From the NCBI GenBank assembly GCA_020631245.1, contig JAHDHP010000005.1:1-33454 (forward strand): a stretch of DNA of 33,454 nucleotides. Reading direction: 5' to 3'. The notes under the pieces are model-generated. The model worked only from the letters and a program-made list of their open reading frames with translations. It made no database searches and was not told where the DNA came from. Numbering within the stretch: the stretch's first letter is position 1; every line of letters starts with the position of its first letter. The stretch is from Bacteroidota bacterium (GTDB lineage Bacteria; Bacteroidota; Bacteroidia; Chitinophagales; UBA2359). Made by a program: the position numbers and the translations under genes. Below are positions 15,534-24,392 of the stretch, piece after piece.

Positions 15534-15610
15534 CGTACAGACAAGGCATGACTTGTCTCTACTCTACCACCAACTGCTCTCGTACAGACAAGGCATGACT
15601 TGTCTCTACT
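15534..15610. repeat. Two copies of a 30-bp palindromic (REP-like) repeat
   Basis: CGTACAGACAAGGCATGACT plus ten further bases occurs at 15534-15563 and again at 15581-15610, identical over 30 bp and 47 bp apart. Each copy contains the stem AGACAAG/CTTGTCT. The second copy lies inside the coding sequence of the BNR protein and encodes the residues ETSHALSVRE near its C-terminus. The first copy supplies its TAG stop codon. The wording resembles short 'GTAGAGAC...GTCTCTAC' intergenic repeats seen in other bacteria. Confidence 0.8.
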
Positions 15611-18159
15611 ACCAACCAATAATTACCTGCTGCTACCTGTTGATCCACTTCCCACAACAAGAAATTTTTCCCCAACATCAATTCCTTTCTTCCCAAATCA
15701 ACCACTAATTTCCCCTGCACATCAAATACTTTCACCTCCACCCACTGTTGTTTTTCACTTTGCAATTCTATCGTAGTACGATCACTAATTGGGTTCGGAT
15801 AAACATTTAAAGAAACACCTAAAACCTCTTCCTCCTCTATCCCAACTGCCCACGGATCACTTGTTGGTTCCTCCAAACAAGTTGTAAACATCGAACGACC
15901 AAATGTGGCAACTGCTAAGGTACGGTTGAGACGATCAAAACTAAGATCAGTCGTAATGACCAAAGGCAAACCCGTACCCATCAACTCCCAACTCGCTCCA
16001 TCATCTTTCGTGACCCAAGCACCCACATCCGTTGCAATATAAAGTGTCCCCTCTATATCAGGATCAATAATCAAATCATTGACAGGCACATCAGGTAAAT
16101 TACTAGAAATATTTACCCATGTTTCACCAAAATTGGTGGACTTATACACATGCGGCAAATAGTCATATTCTGTATAACCTGATAAGGTCGCATATACTGT
16201 TCCTACCTCCTCATAACTAGGAGCCAAGCAGGTCACATAGCGTTCTGCTAATCGTCCTGTAGATACATCTGTCCAATTCGCTCCTTCGTCCATACTCAGC
16301 GAAATTTTACCATCATCCGATCCGATCCAAAGAATATTTGTATCAACAGGTGAAATACCAATCGTAGAAATAGTTCCATAACCATTCGCTCCATCACGAC
16401 CACCACGCGTCAAATCATCACTAATTCGCTCCCAACTTTTTGCTCTCGTAGTAGATTTGTACAAACGATTTGCTCCATAATAAAGCGTTGCCGAATTGAG
16501 CGGATTAAATTCATAAGGTGTATTCCAATTCTTTCGATCCAATCCGCTAATGCCACTATTCGCTCCCAGAAAACTACTTCCTCCATCTGTAGAACGGACT
16601 ATATTTCCCCATTGAGATTCTGCATACAGATAAGCAGGATTCTCAGGATCAACCAAGACCTTAAAACCATCTCCCCAATGAATTCGCTCCCAATCATCCA
16701 AATCACCATTAAAAGTACGCAAGGTTCCATTGTCTTGTGAACCTCCATACAAACGCTCAGGAGCTGTGCGATCAATTTCACAGGTATAAAACTGTGTAAT
16801 AGGTAAGTTATTTATGTGTTGCCAATTATCGCCTCCATTCTCAGAAATATACAGTCCACCATCATTCCCTATATACATAATATCAGGATTAGCGGGATGA
16901 TATTCCAAAGCATGAAAATCTACATGCATATTACTCGTCCATCTCGTCCAACTATTACCATTATTTGTAGATCGGTACAAGTCCACTCCCATCGTATATA
17001 CTTGCTGCGGATTTTCAGGATGCACACGTACATTCCCAAAATACCAACCAAAAGAAACATATACATCCAATAAATCACCATCTTCCACCCGCTCCCAAGT
17101 ATCACCTCCATCGGCTGTTCGATACATACTATGAAAGAAATTTCGTACCTCATCATAGGTAAAAGTCGCATACAAAATATCTGGGTTCGACTTCGAAATC
17201 GCCAAACCAATACGTCCTAGATCGTCCCGCTCAGTTACGGGCAAACCATCGGTCAATTCATCCCAAGTCTCTCCTCCATCTTTTGAACGATAAATCCCCG
17301 AATTACCACCTGCATACTGACGCCCCCACGGATACCGAACCCGCTCCCACATAGCTGCATATACAATATCAGAATCGTTCGAATTGACTACCAAATCAAT
17401 ACAAGCAGTCGTATCATTGATAAACAACTTGCGCTCCCATGTTTCACCAGCATCTTCCGACACATATACCCCTCGCTCCTCATTTCGTCCATACACCCGA
17501 CCTGTAGCAGCGGCATAAATGCGATTCGAATTATTGGGGTCTACTACCAAGCGCGCAATATGTTCCGATTTATCCAAACCCATTTGTTCCCAAGTATCAC
17601 CTCCATCTGTCGATTTATAAATCCCATTTCCTAGTAAAGTACCCGAATCAAAGGACGCATTCGCCTCACCTGTTCCCACATAAATGGTCTCAGGATTTTG
17701 AGGATCAATCGCCAAGTTACCAATCGACAAATACCCCCAATCATCCGACAACTGTGTCCACGATTCCCCTCGATCCATTGTCTTCCATACGCCACCCGTT
17801 GCACTCGCCACATATAAAATATCAGGATTAGTAGGATGCGGAGCCAAATCAGTAATACGCCCTCCCACATTCAAAGGCCCCTTTTGTTCCCACTCCCAAA
17901 TTTCTGCTCCTTTCTCCTTCTGCATCGCTCGCAACTGCTTCGTCTGCGCAATCGCCTTATGATACTTTTCTGCATTCACTTTCCCACTCGGATAGGTACG
18001 TTGTCGAAACATATATTCCGAAGGCTCAGGCCCATCTTTTTTAGGAGGTTCCCAGTCCACCAGCTCCTCCGTATCTAGTGACGAAGTTCCGTATTGGGCA
18101 CACCAAATCGTAGCTAGTATCATACTAGCCATCAACAGAATAAAAGCATAATTTTTCAT
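15559..18159 (-). CDS. Sortilin/BNR-type beta-propeller protein, T9SS cargo
   Basis: An 866-aa secreted protein. The ATG at 18159 gives a signal peptide (MKNYAFILLMASMILATIWC); a TTG six bases upstream is in frame but unnecessary. From residue 80 there are about ten Asp-box motifs of form S.D.G.[ST]W (STDGGDTW, SKDGGETW, SEDAGETW, TADGGDTW, SENGGDNW, STNFGETW), each preceded by 'P..P.IIYVGT' strands, as in VPS10/sortilin-like and glycosyl hydrolase-type propellers. There is no evident sialidase active site. The last 80 residues are a T9SS type A sorting domain ('VYPNPISDRTTIEL', 'VKVFDVQGKLV', 'AAGNYWLVVE'), so it should be exported by the type IX system. Part of its final loop is encoded by a palindromic repeat. 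Role unknown; surface adhesion or ligand binding is plausible. Confidence 0.9.
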   Translation of the reverse strand: MKNYAFILLMASMILATIWCAQYGTSSLDTEELVDWEPPKKDGPEPSEYMFRQRTYPSGKVNAEKYHKAIAQTKQLRAMQKEKGAEIWEWEQKGPLNVGGRITDLAPHPTNPDILYVASATGGVWKTMDRGESWTQLSDDWGYLSIGNLAIDPQNPETIYVGTGEANASFDSGTLLGNGIYKSTDGGDTWEQMGLDKSEHIARLVVDPNNSNRIYAAATGRVYGRNEERGVYVSEDAGETWERKLFINDTTACIDLVVNSNDSDIVYAAMWERVRYPWGRQYAGGNSGIYRSKDGGETWDELTDGLPVTERDDLGRIGLAISKSNPDILYATFTYDEVRNFFHSMYRTADGGDTWERVEDGDLLDVYVSFGWYFGNVRVHPENPQQVYTMGVDLYRSTNNGNSWTRWTSNMHVDFHALEYHPANPDIMYIGNDGGLYISENGGDNWQHINNLPITQFYTCEIDRTAPERLYGGSQDNGTLRTFNGDLDDWERIHWGDGFKVLVDPENPAYLYAESQWGNIVRSTDGGSSFLGANSGISGLDRKNWNTPYEFNPLNSATLYYGANRLYKSTTRAKSWERISDDLTRGGRDGANGYGTISTIGISPVDTNILWIGSDDGKISLSMDEGANWTDVSTGRLAERYVTCLAPSYEEVGTVYATLSGYTEYDYLPHVYKSTNFGETWVNISSNLPDVPVNDLIIDPDIEGTLYIATDVGAWVTKDDGASWELMGTGLPLVITTDLSFDRLNRTLAVATFGRSMFTTCLEEPTSDPWAVGIEEEEVLGVSLNVYPNPISDRTTIELQSEKQQWVEVKVFDVQGKLVVDLGRKELMLGKNFLLWEVDQQVAAGNYWLVVETSHALSVREQLVVE

Positions 18160-18247
18160 TGGCAAAAAAGTCAGTGATTAGGAAGGTTATTCAGGTAGTG
18201 TTATGTATAGATAGGACGATTGTAAAGATAAGTTTTTTTTATTAGCT

Positions 18248-18482
18248 GGGCGTGCCCTTGCGCAGGGATTGGGATATTATGGGCTTGAAAAAAGTACAGC
18301 GTAACGCTAACACAATCCCTCAAGCCCACAATCCCTGCTTCAGGTCGGGCTTTCGGCTAATAGTTGGCTCGTATAAAAGGTGTTCGGCTATTTTTGCTGG
18401 CAGTGTCTTCCTTCGTCAGCCCTGCCAGCAAAAGCCTCACAACCTTTCTACTTCACCAATCTTCCGCCTCTATCCCTCACGC
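18248..18482 (+). repeat. Structured dispersed element, copy B
   Basis: It starts GGGCGTGCCC and ends ATCCCTCACGC, so GCGT can pair with ACGC. The first hairpin domain differs in sequence from copies A and C but has the same plan: GCAGGGATTG/CAATCCCTGC, GGGCTTGA/TCAAGCCC and AGCGT/ACGCT nested in order. The core reads GGTCGGGCTTTCGGCTAATA. The second hairpin is TTTTGCTGGCAG/CTGCCAGCAAAA (18392-18433) around the loop TGTCTTCC...GTCAGCC. It lies just upstream of the BNR protein gene. Confidence 0.85.
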
Positions 18483-18483
18483 A

Positions 18484-18653
18484 ATTCCCCTCCTCGGAGG
18501 GGCTAGGGGTGGGTTCATGACTGGGTGATTGGGTGGGCGTTACGCATTTATTTTAATAAGTGGGCTGTCTTAAAGTCTCCTTTTGGGAGGAGATTTAGAG
18601 GTGAGTTCATGATTAGATGACGGAATGACTGCATGATTGGATGGCGTTACGCG
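18484..18653 (+). repeat. Two diverged copies of a second intergenic repeat
   Basis: The pattern [A]A.TCCCCTCCT..GGAGGGG..TAGGGGTGGGTTCATGA, then 'gattgggtg' words, then GGCGTTACGC, occurs at 18484-18546 and in altered form at 18573-18653 (CTCCTTTTGGGAGGAG, then GAGTTCATGATTAGATGA, GATGGCGTTACGCG). Each starts with a short hairpin. Just after it, 18670-18690 holds a further hairpin (CCGCCAGT/ACTGGTGG) whose CAGTATCTTC loop recalls the loop of the structured element. There are no genes in 18160-18729. Confidence 0.65.
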
Positions 18654-18729
18654 CCCCATTTTTAGTTGCCGCCAGTATCTTCACTGGTGGTTTCTATGAC
18701 AAGAATTAGCGGCTAGGCTGATAACCCTC

Positions 18730-19377
18730 CTACTTCTTCCCCAACCTAATACCCACTGCCAAAGAAAAGCCATCTAAACCATCATATTTTAGGTGATCAA
18801 GAGCTTGCATTTCAAAGAAGATAAGAGAATTCGTTTGTTCGCTGCTTGTCAAACTTGGATCGTCAATCACCTGTTTTGTCTGCCCTATTTCTAGGACAGG
18901 TAACAAGTACTGTGCTTGAAAATAAAAATGATCCGTCATATTCCAACGGAAGCCCAAAGGCGCACCGAGTTGCAAACTATTTCGATTAAATGTTCTAGGA
19001 AAATTAGAGCTTGCTTCAGGTGTTAATTTATTCCTATAAAGATTGAGAGCGGTATTACCACCCGCAAACAATTGAAAGTCGCTATCTTTAAAAAAGATAT
19101 GATTGTACTGGTAAGCAATATTAAATTGATACGAACTTCGTTCGAAAGTTCCTAGTGATTCTAATTGAACGTTTTGATTTCGGTTAAAATTAAAAGGTTG
19201 AATCCTTATTTGCCCCCAGTTTCCACAACGGTTTTCCATATTATAACTAATGCCGACTTCCTTGTAATTAAAAATAGGAACACTGATAGGCATATCAATT
19301 TGGATGGCTTTACTTTGGGCAGTAGACTGAAAATGTAGTAGCGTCAAAAGGCTACAAGTCAAAAAAATTATTCGCAT
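18730..19377 (-). CDS. Outer-membrane beta-barrel-like protein
   Basis: A 215-aa exported protein with a short signal peptide (MRIIFLTCSLLTLLHFQSTA-Q). The mature part is a series of aromatic beta strands with turns (VGISYNM, GQIRIQPFNFN, YQFNIAYQYNHIFF, FQLFAGGNTALNLY, LQLGAPLGFRWNM, FYFQAQYLLPVLEI) and ends 'FSLAVGIRLGKK', a pattern of Bacteroidota outer-membrane barrel proteins. Ligand and role are unknown. The gene stands alone, with an intergenic gap of 227 bp upstream that contains only a 7-bp hairpin (GTTCTTT/AAAGAAC, 19433-19450). Confidence 0.75.
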   Translation of the reverse strand: MRIIFLTCSLLTLLHFQSTAQSKAIQIDMPISVPIFNYKEVGISYNMENRCGNWGQIRIQPFNFNRNQNVQLESLGTFERSSYQFNIAYQYNHIFFKDSDFQLFAGGNTALNLYRNKLTPEASSNFPRTFNRNSLQLGAPLGFRWNMTDHFYFQAQYLLPVLEIGQTKQVIDDPSLTSSEQTNSLIFFEMQALDHLKYDGLDGFSLAVGIRLGKK

Positions 19378-19604
19378 TGAATAAATTGAATTAGATGAAT
19401 AAAATGGTAGGCGTATAGTAAACTAAAGTGTTGTTCTTTCTTTAAAGAACTCAATATATATGAAATAACAAATACTAAAACTCTAGGATTGGGAAATTAT
19501 TGTATCAGGGTTTTTTATATTAGGTTGGCAAATAACTAGCTTGACTATATAGTATTATTTACTATAAGAACATAAACCGATAAGGTAAATAGTCAACATT
19601 GTTC

Positions 19605-21215
19605 CTACTCCCTCACCACTTTATAATAGCCCTTCACTACTTTATCGTCCTCCACTTCCACCATATAAACACCTTGCGGTAAGGTATGCATATCAATGCG
19701 GTGTTGTAGTTGATAGTTGGGAATACTCAAGACTCGATGTCCTAATACATTATATATTTCTACTTGTAGGGGATGCTCACTTTCTATCACGAAATGGGTG
19801 GAGCTTGGGTTGGGATAAATCTGTATGGTTTCTGCTAATTGGTCTTCTAATCCTGTGGCGACTAGGGACTTTTCAAAAAGCCATATATCTCCTTTGCCTT
19901 CATTAGTACTTACATCTTGATCATCACTTTTGGAGAAGGAGGCTACTAAAGCGGTTTGTTGATCGGTGATAGTAATAGCAAGTGGCCATTCGCTTTCTGT
20001 TCCGCCAAAATGTTCCTCCCATAGTATTACACCATCTTGGCTGAGTCCTAGTAACCAGACATCTACTTTTCCATGATTGCCACTTACATGTCCATTTTCA
20101 CTTTCAGAATAAGCACCTACAACCAAACTCCCATAAGGTCCTTTGGCGACTGCTAAGGGATAATCGTGATGACTACCTCCATAGCTTCGTTGCCACATTA
20201 ACTCCCCTTCTGCATTTGTTTTTATCAGCCACATATCCCAACGCCCATAATTGAGGCTTACATCCATATCTTCGCCAAAGGTGCGGGCAAAAATAAAATA
20301 GCCTCCATCATCTCCTGCTAGTAAGTACGGTTCTCCCTCATTATCGGTACTTCCATAACTTTTCTCCCAAAGGAGTGTTCCAGTTGCATCGGTTTTAAAT
20401 AACCAAATGTCTAATAAGCCTTTATTAGGAGTGGATACATCTTCATCACTACTACCTGATTCTGCTGCAATGACAAAGTTCCCTTCCTCATCTTCTAGAA
20501 TTGAATAAGCCTCATCCCACTTGTTTCCACCATAGGTTTGTTCCCATATCATATCACCCTGGTTATCTAATTTTAGTAGCCACACATCTCGGCTATCAAA
20601 ACTCATACTAATATCTCCATTATCACTATTGGTACTTCCTACTAGCGCATATCCTCCATCACTTGTTTCTATGATAGTATTCATTATTTCGGAGGAACTC
20701 CCACCATAGGTTTTTTGCCACATTATTTCTCCAGATGGATCTAATTGGATGACCCATACATCGGCCAATCCCTTGTTCATATCTACATCACCATCATCCC
20801 CCCAAGTATATCCAGCAATGACAAAATTGCCTGCACTGTTTTCTAGTGCTGCATAGGTATAATCATTTCCTGTGCTACCGTAACTTTCCTCCCATTCAAT
20901 AGCTCCTGAAGCAGTGGTTTTAATGACCCAAATATCGCTTTTCCCTTTAGAATCTTGCTTATCTCCCGATGTACTTTCTGAATACCCAACGATTAAATAG
21001 CCATTATCTGCGAGTGGCAGTACCTTAGAAGGATAATCATCTTCTTCGCCTCCATAATTAGCTGACCAGATAAAAGAACTGTTGTTTTGTGCCAATAGAT
21101 TCCCTACACTCATCAGCAACACAAGGCAGAGAATGAGTATTTTGCGATTAAGAAGATTTAATTTTATAGATAGGCAAATAACAAAAAAAGGCATAGAAAA
21201 GGTAAAACACTTCAT
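19605..21215 (-). CDS. Seven-repeat secreted protein with T9SS sorting domain
   Basis: A 536-aa exported protein. The N-terminus from the ATG at 21215 is long before the hydrophobic core (KILILCLVLLMSVGNLLAQ), so the true start may be slightly downstream. Residues 48-440 hold seven units of about 60 residues, each beginning W..[SN]YG[GS]...D (WSANYGG, WEESYGS, WQKTYGG, WEQTYGG, WEKSYGS, WQRSYGG, WEEHFGG) and containing 'GYLIVGYS' and 'D[IV]W[LV][IF]K' strands. Seven repeats suggest a seven-bladed propeller. The C-terminus (IYPNPSSTHFVIES, VEIYNVLGHRVLSI, LPQGVYMVEVED) is a T9SS type A domain. Function unknown; surface or secreted binding role likely. Confidence 0.88.
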   Translation of the reverse strand: MKCFTFSMPFFVICLSIKLNLLNRKILILCLVLLMSVGNLLAQNNSSFIWSANYGGEEDDYPSKVLPLADNGYLIVGYSESTSGDKQDSKGKSDIWVIKTTASGAIEWEESYGSTGNDYTYAALENSAGNFVIAGYTWGDDGDVDMNKGLADVWVIQLDPSGEIMWQKTYGGSSSEIMNTIIETSDGGYALVGSTNSDNGDISMSFDSRDVWLLKLDNQGDMIWEQTYGGNKWDEAYSILEDEEGNFVIAAESGSSDEDVSTPNKGLLDIWLFKTDATGTLLWEKSYGSTDNEGEPYLLAGDDGGYFIFARTFGEDMDVSLNYGRWDMWLIKTNAEGELMWQRSYGGSHHDYPLAVAKGPYGSLVVGAYSESENGHVSGNHGKVDVWLLGLSQDGVILWEEHFGGTESEWPLAITITDQQTALVASFSKSDDQDVSTNEGKGDIWLFEKSLVATGLEDQLAETIQIYPNPSSTHFVIESEHPLQVEIYNVLGHRVLSIPNYQLQHRIDMHTLPQGVYMVEVEDDKVVKGYYKVVRE

Positions 21216-21384
21216 GGTGAGATTTTTATGGGTATAAATGAGGAAGGTGTTTTACTATCCAATGTGGGACTATGTAAAAGATACTATTTTTATCACATAT
21301 ATCCAATTCTATTTTTATATCAGAAGTAAATGGATACTATCTTCATTCTGACTCCTGAAACCTGTCCCCTGACTCCTTAACTTG

Positions 21385-22599
21385 TCACCTCAACAAGTCT
21401 ACGACCCGCTCTGCCGACACCACTGCCCCTTCATGTAAGCCATCTGACAAATAAGCACCTGCGTGATAGGTGTGGTTTTCACCATTGGTATTGATGACTT
21501 CATCGCGATAACGGAATGCTCCTACGGTATAAAGTGGTGTATGGTGGTCTTGAACGTGGATGATTTTGGTGGGGTCGATTAAGTCGCGCATATTGTAAGC
21601 TAAAAAATAAGGCGTATTGGAAGTAATGTTGCAAAGGTCATTGAGGTAGGCATTGTAGCCCCAACCGCTAGGCGTTTCAAAAAAATCGAAGGGGGAAGGA
21701 TGGGTGATTTGATAAGGTTCATAAAAGGCATTATCGTGGTGAATAATGGTTTGGGCATAATTTGCTTTCCAGTTGTTAAAACGGCGACTTTCTGCTGCTG
21801 TGGGATCGCTGAGTAGTTGTAAAACTTGGTCGGGTGGAGTGGCAAAGACGAGCTTATCAAATGTTTCCTCTTTTCCATCATTCCACTGGATGTTTACTCC
21901 CTCTTTGTGTCGATGTATTTCATTCACATTTGCCTCACATATGATCTGCCCTGAAAAACGAGCTAAAATCTGCTCGATATAAGTATATACACCACCCTGT
22001 ATGCGATGCCAGCCTGCCATTTGATATTCAGCAAAGGAAGGAATCCCTAATTCGGCAGGCATCGCATCTACTTGCTCAAAGGGAATGGAGAAACTGTACA
22101 TGGTACAGTTTTTCATCCAAGTGGCACCGATATTGTCTTGCTGGAGAAAATCCTTGATAGAGACATGTTTTAAATCTGGAATTTGATAATCACGCACTCG
22201 TTTTATCGTACTGGCATTTGTCAGTTGTAGTCCAAAAAACTGAGTATATGCGATTAATCTTTGAAGCCCTTTTCTATTATTTTGTGTTAAAATTTGAGAA
22301 AGGTATGATTTGCCATTTTTTAAAAATAGGGCTGTACCTATAGGAATAGGAATGAGTTCTACATCAAGTTCTTTCATCAATGCTTGAAAGCGTTTAAACG
22401 CACCTGAAAACTCAACGACTCCTCCTTCTAAAAATAGCTCTTTTTCTAAACCAGGTACTAGTACATTTTTATTCGTTGTCCGAATATTGCCTCCTAGTTT
22501 ATCTTGTTTTTCTAGCACCGTTATTTGGTGTCCTGCCTTATCCAATAGATAAGCACAGATCATTCCTGCCCCTCCTCCTCCAATGATTGCAATTTTCAT
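21385..22599 (-). CDS. FAD-dependent amine-oxidase/desaturase-like oxidoreductase
   Basis: A 404-aa flavoprotein without signal peptide. The N-terminal dinucleotide-binding motif is IAIIGGGGAGMICAYLLDKA, followed by the acidic-end 'VLEKQDKLGGN' typical of the amine oxidase/protoporphyrinogen oxidase/phytoene desaturase superfamily. The segment 'WNDGKEETFDKLVFATPPDQ' is the second FAD-side motif, and 'YHAGAYLSDGLHEGAVVSAE' is the C-terminal FAD-binding end. The substrate cannot be read from sequence; related enzymes act on fatty acids, isoprenoids and amines. It begins 24 bp after the CrtI-like gene and on the same strand, so the two are probably cotranscribed and may catalyse successive steps. 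Confidence 0.85.
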   Translation of the reverse strand: MKIAIIGGGGAGMICAYLLDKAGHQITVLEKQDKLGGNIRTTNKNVLVPGLEKELFLEGGVVEFSGAFKRFQALMKELDVELIPIPIGTALFLKNGKSYLSQILTQNNRKGLQRLIAYTQFFGLQLTNASTIKRVRDYQIPDLKHVSIKDFLQQDNIGATWMKNCTMYSFSIPFEQVDAMPAELGIPSFAEYQMAGWHRIQGGVYTYIEQILARFSGQIICEANVNEIHRHKEGVNIQWNDGKEETFDKLVFATPPDQVLQLLSDPTAAESRRFNNWKANYAQTIIHHDNAFYEPYQITHPSPFDFFETPSGWGYNAYLNDLCNITSNTPYFLAYNMRDLIDPTKIIHVQDHHTPLYTVGAFRYRDEVINTNGENHTYHAGAYLSDGLHEGAVVSAERVVDLLR

Positions 22600-22623
22600 A
22601 GTGGTTTGGGTTTATAGGCTAAA

Positions 22624-24162
22624 CTAAATAAATACCTTATCTCCCGATAATCGTTGATATAAGGCGGCTCCTGTCCAGAAGGTTCCCGCAAAACCCGCAT
22701 AGCCAGAAGAAGCATTACAGAAGTAAAAATTCTTTAGCGAACTCTCGTGGGTGAGACGACCAATACCAATATTTTTAGGACTTAAATTAGAACCGTAAGA
22801 ATTGCCTTCTGGACACCAGCAGTACCGCTCGTTGGTAGTGGGGCTACCCGTCATTTTGAACACCATGTATTTTCGAAAATCTGGGATATAGTGCTTTTCT
22901 ACTTGATCGACAATCGACCAGAGAATGTTCATTTTTTCTTTTTTGTAGGTCTTTTCATCTCTATTTTTCAAGGCTCTCCAATAGTCGTAATTGGCAACGG
23001 TGAGAAACTCCACAATTTGCCAACCTTCGGGACAATCACCTCGATGGGTGGTTAACTGTGAAGGAGTGGTAATCGCAAAACTTGGATTGCTATAATCGTT
23101 CTCCTTATACATTTGGTAGAAGGCGGTATTGATGTCCTGATGTCCTGTGTGAAACACATTCCATTTGCCAAACCCATACTTCTGTAAATCAAGGTCTTTT
23201 ACAACTACATAAGCCATATAGTTGGAAGGTGAATAATCGTAGTCCAGCTTTTTTTGGAGCGACTTGGAGAACTTATCCCACCCAATAATATGCGCTGCCT
23301 TTTTAGGGTCCATATTACAAATGATGGTTTCCCCTGTCAGTGCAAAAGAGGCATCGGTAAGCAGATTTTTACCTGTCACTCCATACACTCGTTTGCCAGT
23401 TGTTAAGATATTGTGTACTTCATGATTGTAAAGAATCTCTCCCCCATTTTCTCGTATTACTTCTACCATACTATCCATCACATCTTCAAAGTGCTTGGTT
23501 GGATAATAGGCCCCTCTTTGGTAGCCTGTAAATAACATGACCCAAGCATAAAAGGATAATTGATCGGGAGGTAATAGAAAGTCAGGCCATTGAGAGGCTA
23601 ATAATGTTTGTGCGGGCAAGGGCAATTTGAATTCATCAAAGACATCTTGTAGCGTATAACGCAAATATTTAAGGGCAGTAGTTATTGGCTTAAATTGAGT
23701 GAATGCCGTTGCAACTTTAATAGGAAAAGAAGCATTTCCTAAACCTATACTTACTTGATTAACCGTATTGACAAAGGCTTTAAATTGATCGGTAGAATCA
23801 GGAAACAAATTACTTAATCGGCTAATCAACTCTTCGGAAGAGGAAGGGATTTTTAGGTGATAACCTGGCATGTACATATGGTCAAAACCATCGGGATCGT
23901 AGCGTTCAAAGGTAACGCTTTTGTCTAAGCCTAGTTTTTTGAGGACTAAATTGACGGTTTCGCCTTCTCCACAATTCCATACATAATGTAATTGTGCATT
24001 AAATTTATATTTTCGAGCCATTTCGAAGGTATGACCAAAGCCTCCTGGAAATTCATGGGCTTCTATTACGCATACTTTTTTTCCGTGTTTGGCCATTAGT
24101 GCAGCGAAGGAAAGTCCTGCAATTCCGCTGCCGATAACAAGATAGTCAATTGGTTGGTTCAT
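22624..24162 (-). CDS. Phytoene-dehydrogenase/retinol-saturase-like flavoprotein
   Basis: A 512-aa flavoprotein of the phytoene desaturase (CrtI), carotenoid isomerase (CrtISO) and retinol saturase group. The start at 24162 gives MNQPIDYLVIGSGIAGLSFA, the FAD-binding motif at the normal distance from the N-terminus; a longer reading runs through tandem repeats and is rejected. 'VIEAHEFPGGFGHTFEM' is the expected acidic/GG(x)H segment. 'GETIICNMDP' and the C-terminal 'FYFCNASSGYAGFAGTFWTG' complete the fold. Its wording 'GG.GHTF' and the length fit the CrtISO/RetSat branch better than classical CrtI. Its natural substrate, a carotenoid, polyprenoid or other unsaturated lipid, is inference. The P450 gene is divergent from it. 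Confidence 0.87.
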   Translation of the reverse strand: MNQPIDYLVIGSGIAGLSFAALMAKHGKKVCVIEAHEFPGGFGHTFEMARKYKFNAQLHYVWNCGEGETVNLVLKKLGLDKSVTFERYDPDGFDHMYMPGYHLKIPSSSEELISRLSNLFPDSTDQFKAFVNTVNQVSIGLGNASFPIKVATAFTQFKPITTALKYLRYTLQDVFDEFKLPLPAQTLLASQWPDFLLPPDQLSFYAWVMLFTGYQRGAYYPTKHFEDVMDSMVEVIRENGGEILYNHEVHNILTTGKRVYGVTGKNLLTDASFALTGETIICNMDPKKAAHIIGWDKFSKSLQKKLDYDYSPSNYMAYVVVKDLDLQKYGFGKWNVFHTGHQDINTAFYQMYKENDYSNPSFAITTPSQLTTHRGDCPEGWQIVEFLTVANYDYWRALKNRDEKTYKKEKMNILWSIVDQVEKHYIPDFRKYMVFKMTGSPTTNERYCWCPEGNSYGSNLSPKNIGIGRLTHESSLKNFYFCNASSGYAGFAGTFWTGAALYQRLSGDKVFI

Positions 24163-24213
24163 AGAGTAAATATAAGGAATGATTGGAGAAAAAGGAATTG
24201 TGATGGGGCGAAA

Positions 24214-24295
24214 AAACGATTGAACGATTGAACGATAAACGTCCGACGGAAAACGATGAAACGATTTGCGTCCGACGTCCGATGAAAAACGAATG
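24214..24295. repeat. Degenerate short tandem repeats between divergent genes
   Basis: ACGATTGA is repeated with period 8 (AACGATTGAACGATTGAACG), followed by GTCCGACG words and GAAACGATTTGCGTCCGACG. Related wording (GATTGAACG, GTTCAACCG) recurs at 25773-25830. These look like slippage-prone spacers rather than coding or protein-binding sequence. Confidence 0.6.
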
Positions 24296-24319
24296 ACGTG
24301 TAGGGATGCCCAAAAAATA

Positions 24320-24333
24320 CAATGCGCGCATTG
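24320..24333. promoter_or_regulatory. 14-bp palindrome, candidate operator
   Basis: CAATGCGCGCATTG is a perfect palindrome of 14 bp in an otherwise AT-rich region, its last three bases being the -33 TTG of the P450 promoter. Position and symmetry fit a repressor dimer site controlling the P450 and possibly the divergent flavoprotein operon. Confidence 0.5.
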
Positions 24334-24361
24334 CAAACTAGTCACAAAAATGTTACTTTTG
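24330..24361 (+). promoter_or_regulatory. Consensus promoter of the P450 gene
   Basis: ATTG, a 20-base spacer and TACTTTTG match TTTG-N20-TAnnTTTG with one -33 mismatch. The start of transcription would lie about 25 bases before the ATG at 24393. Confidence 0.65.
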
Positions 24362-24392
24362 TTGATCTTCTTTTCTCACCAAAATAGACACC

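Noticed and set aside
18252-18506. Plus-strand open frame of about 84 codons
   Set aside because: It is structured repeat copy B read through; hairpin arms explain its composition.
24163-24345. N-terminal extension of the CrtI-like protein
   Set aside because: The extra 61 codons run through tandem repeats and move the FAD motif away from the N-terminus.
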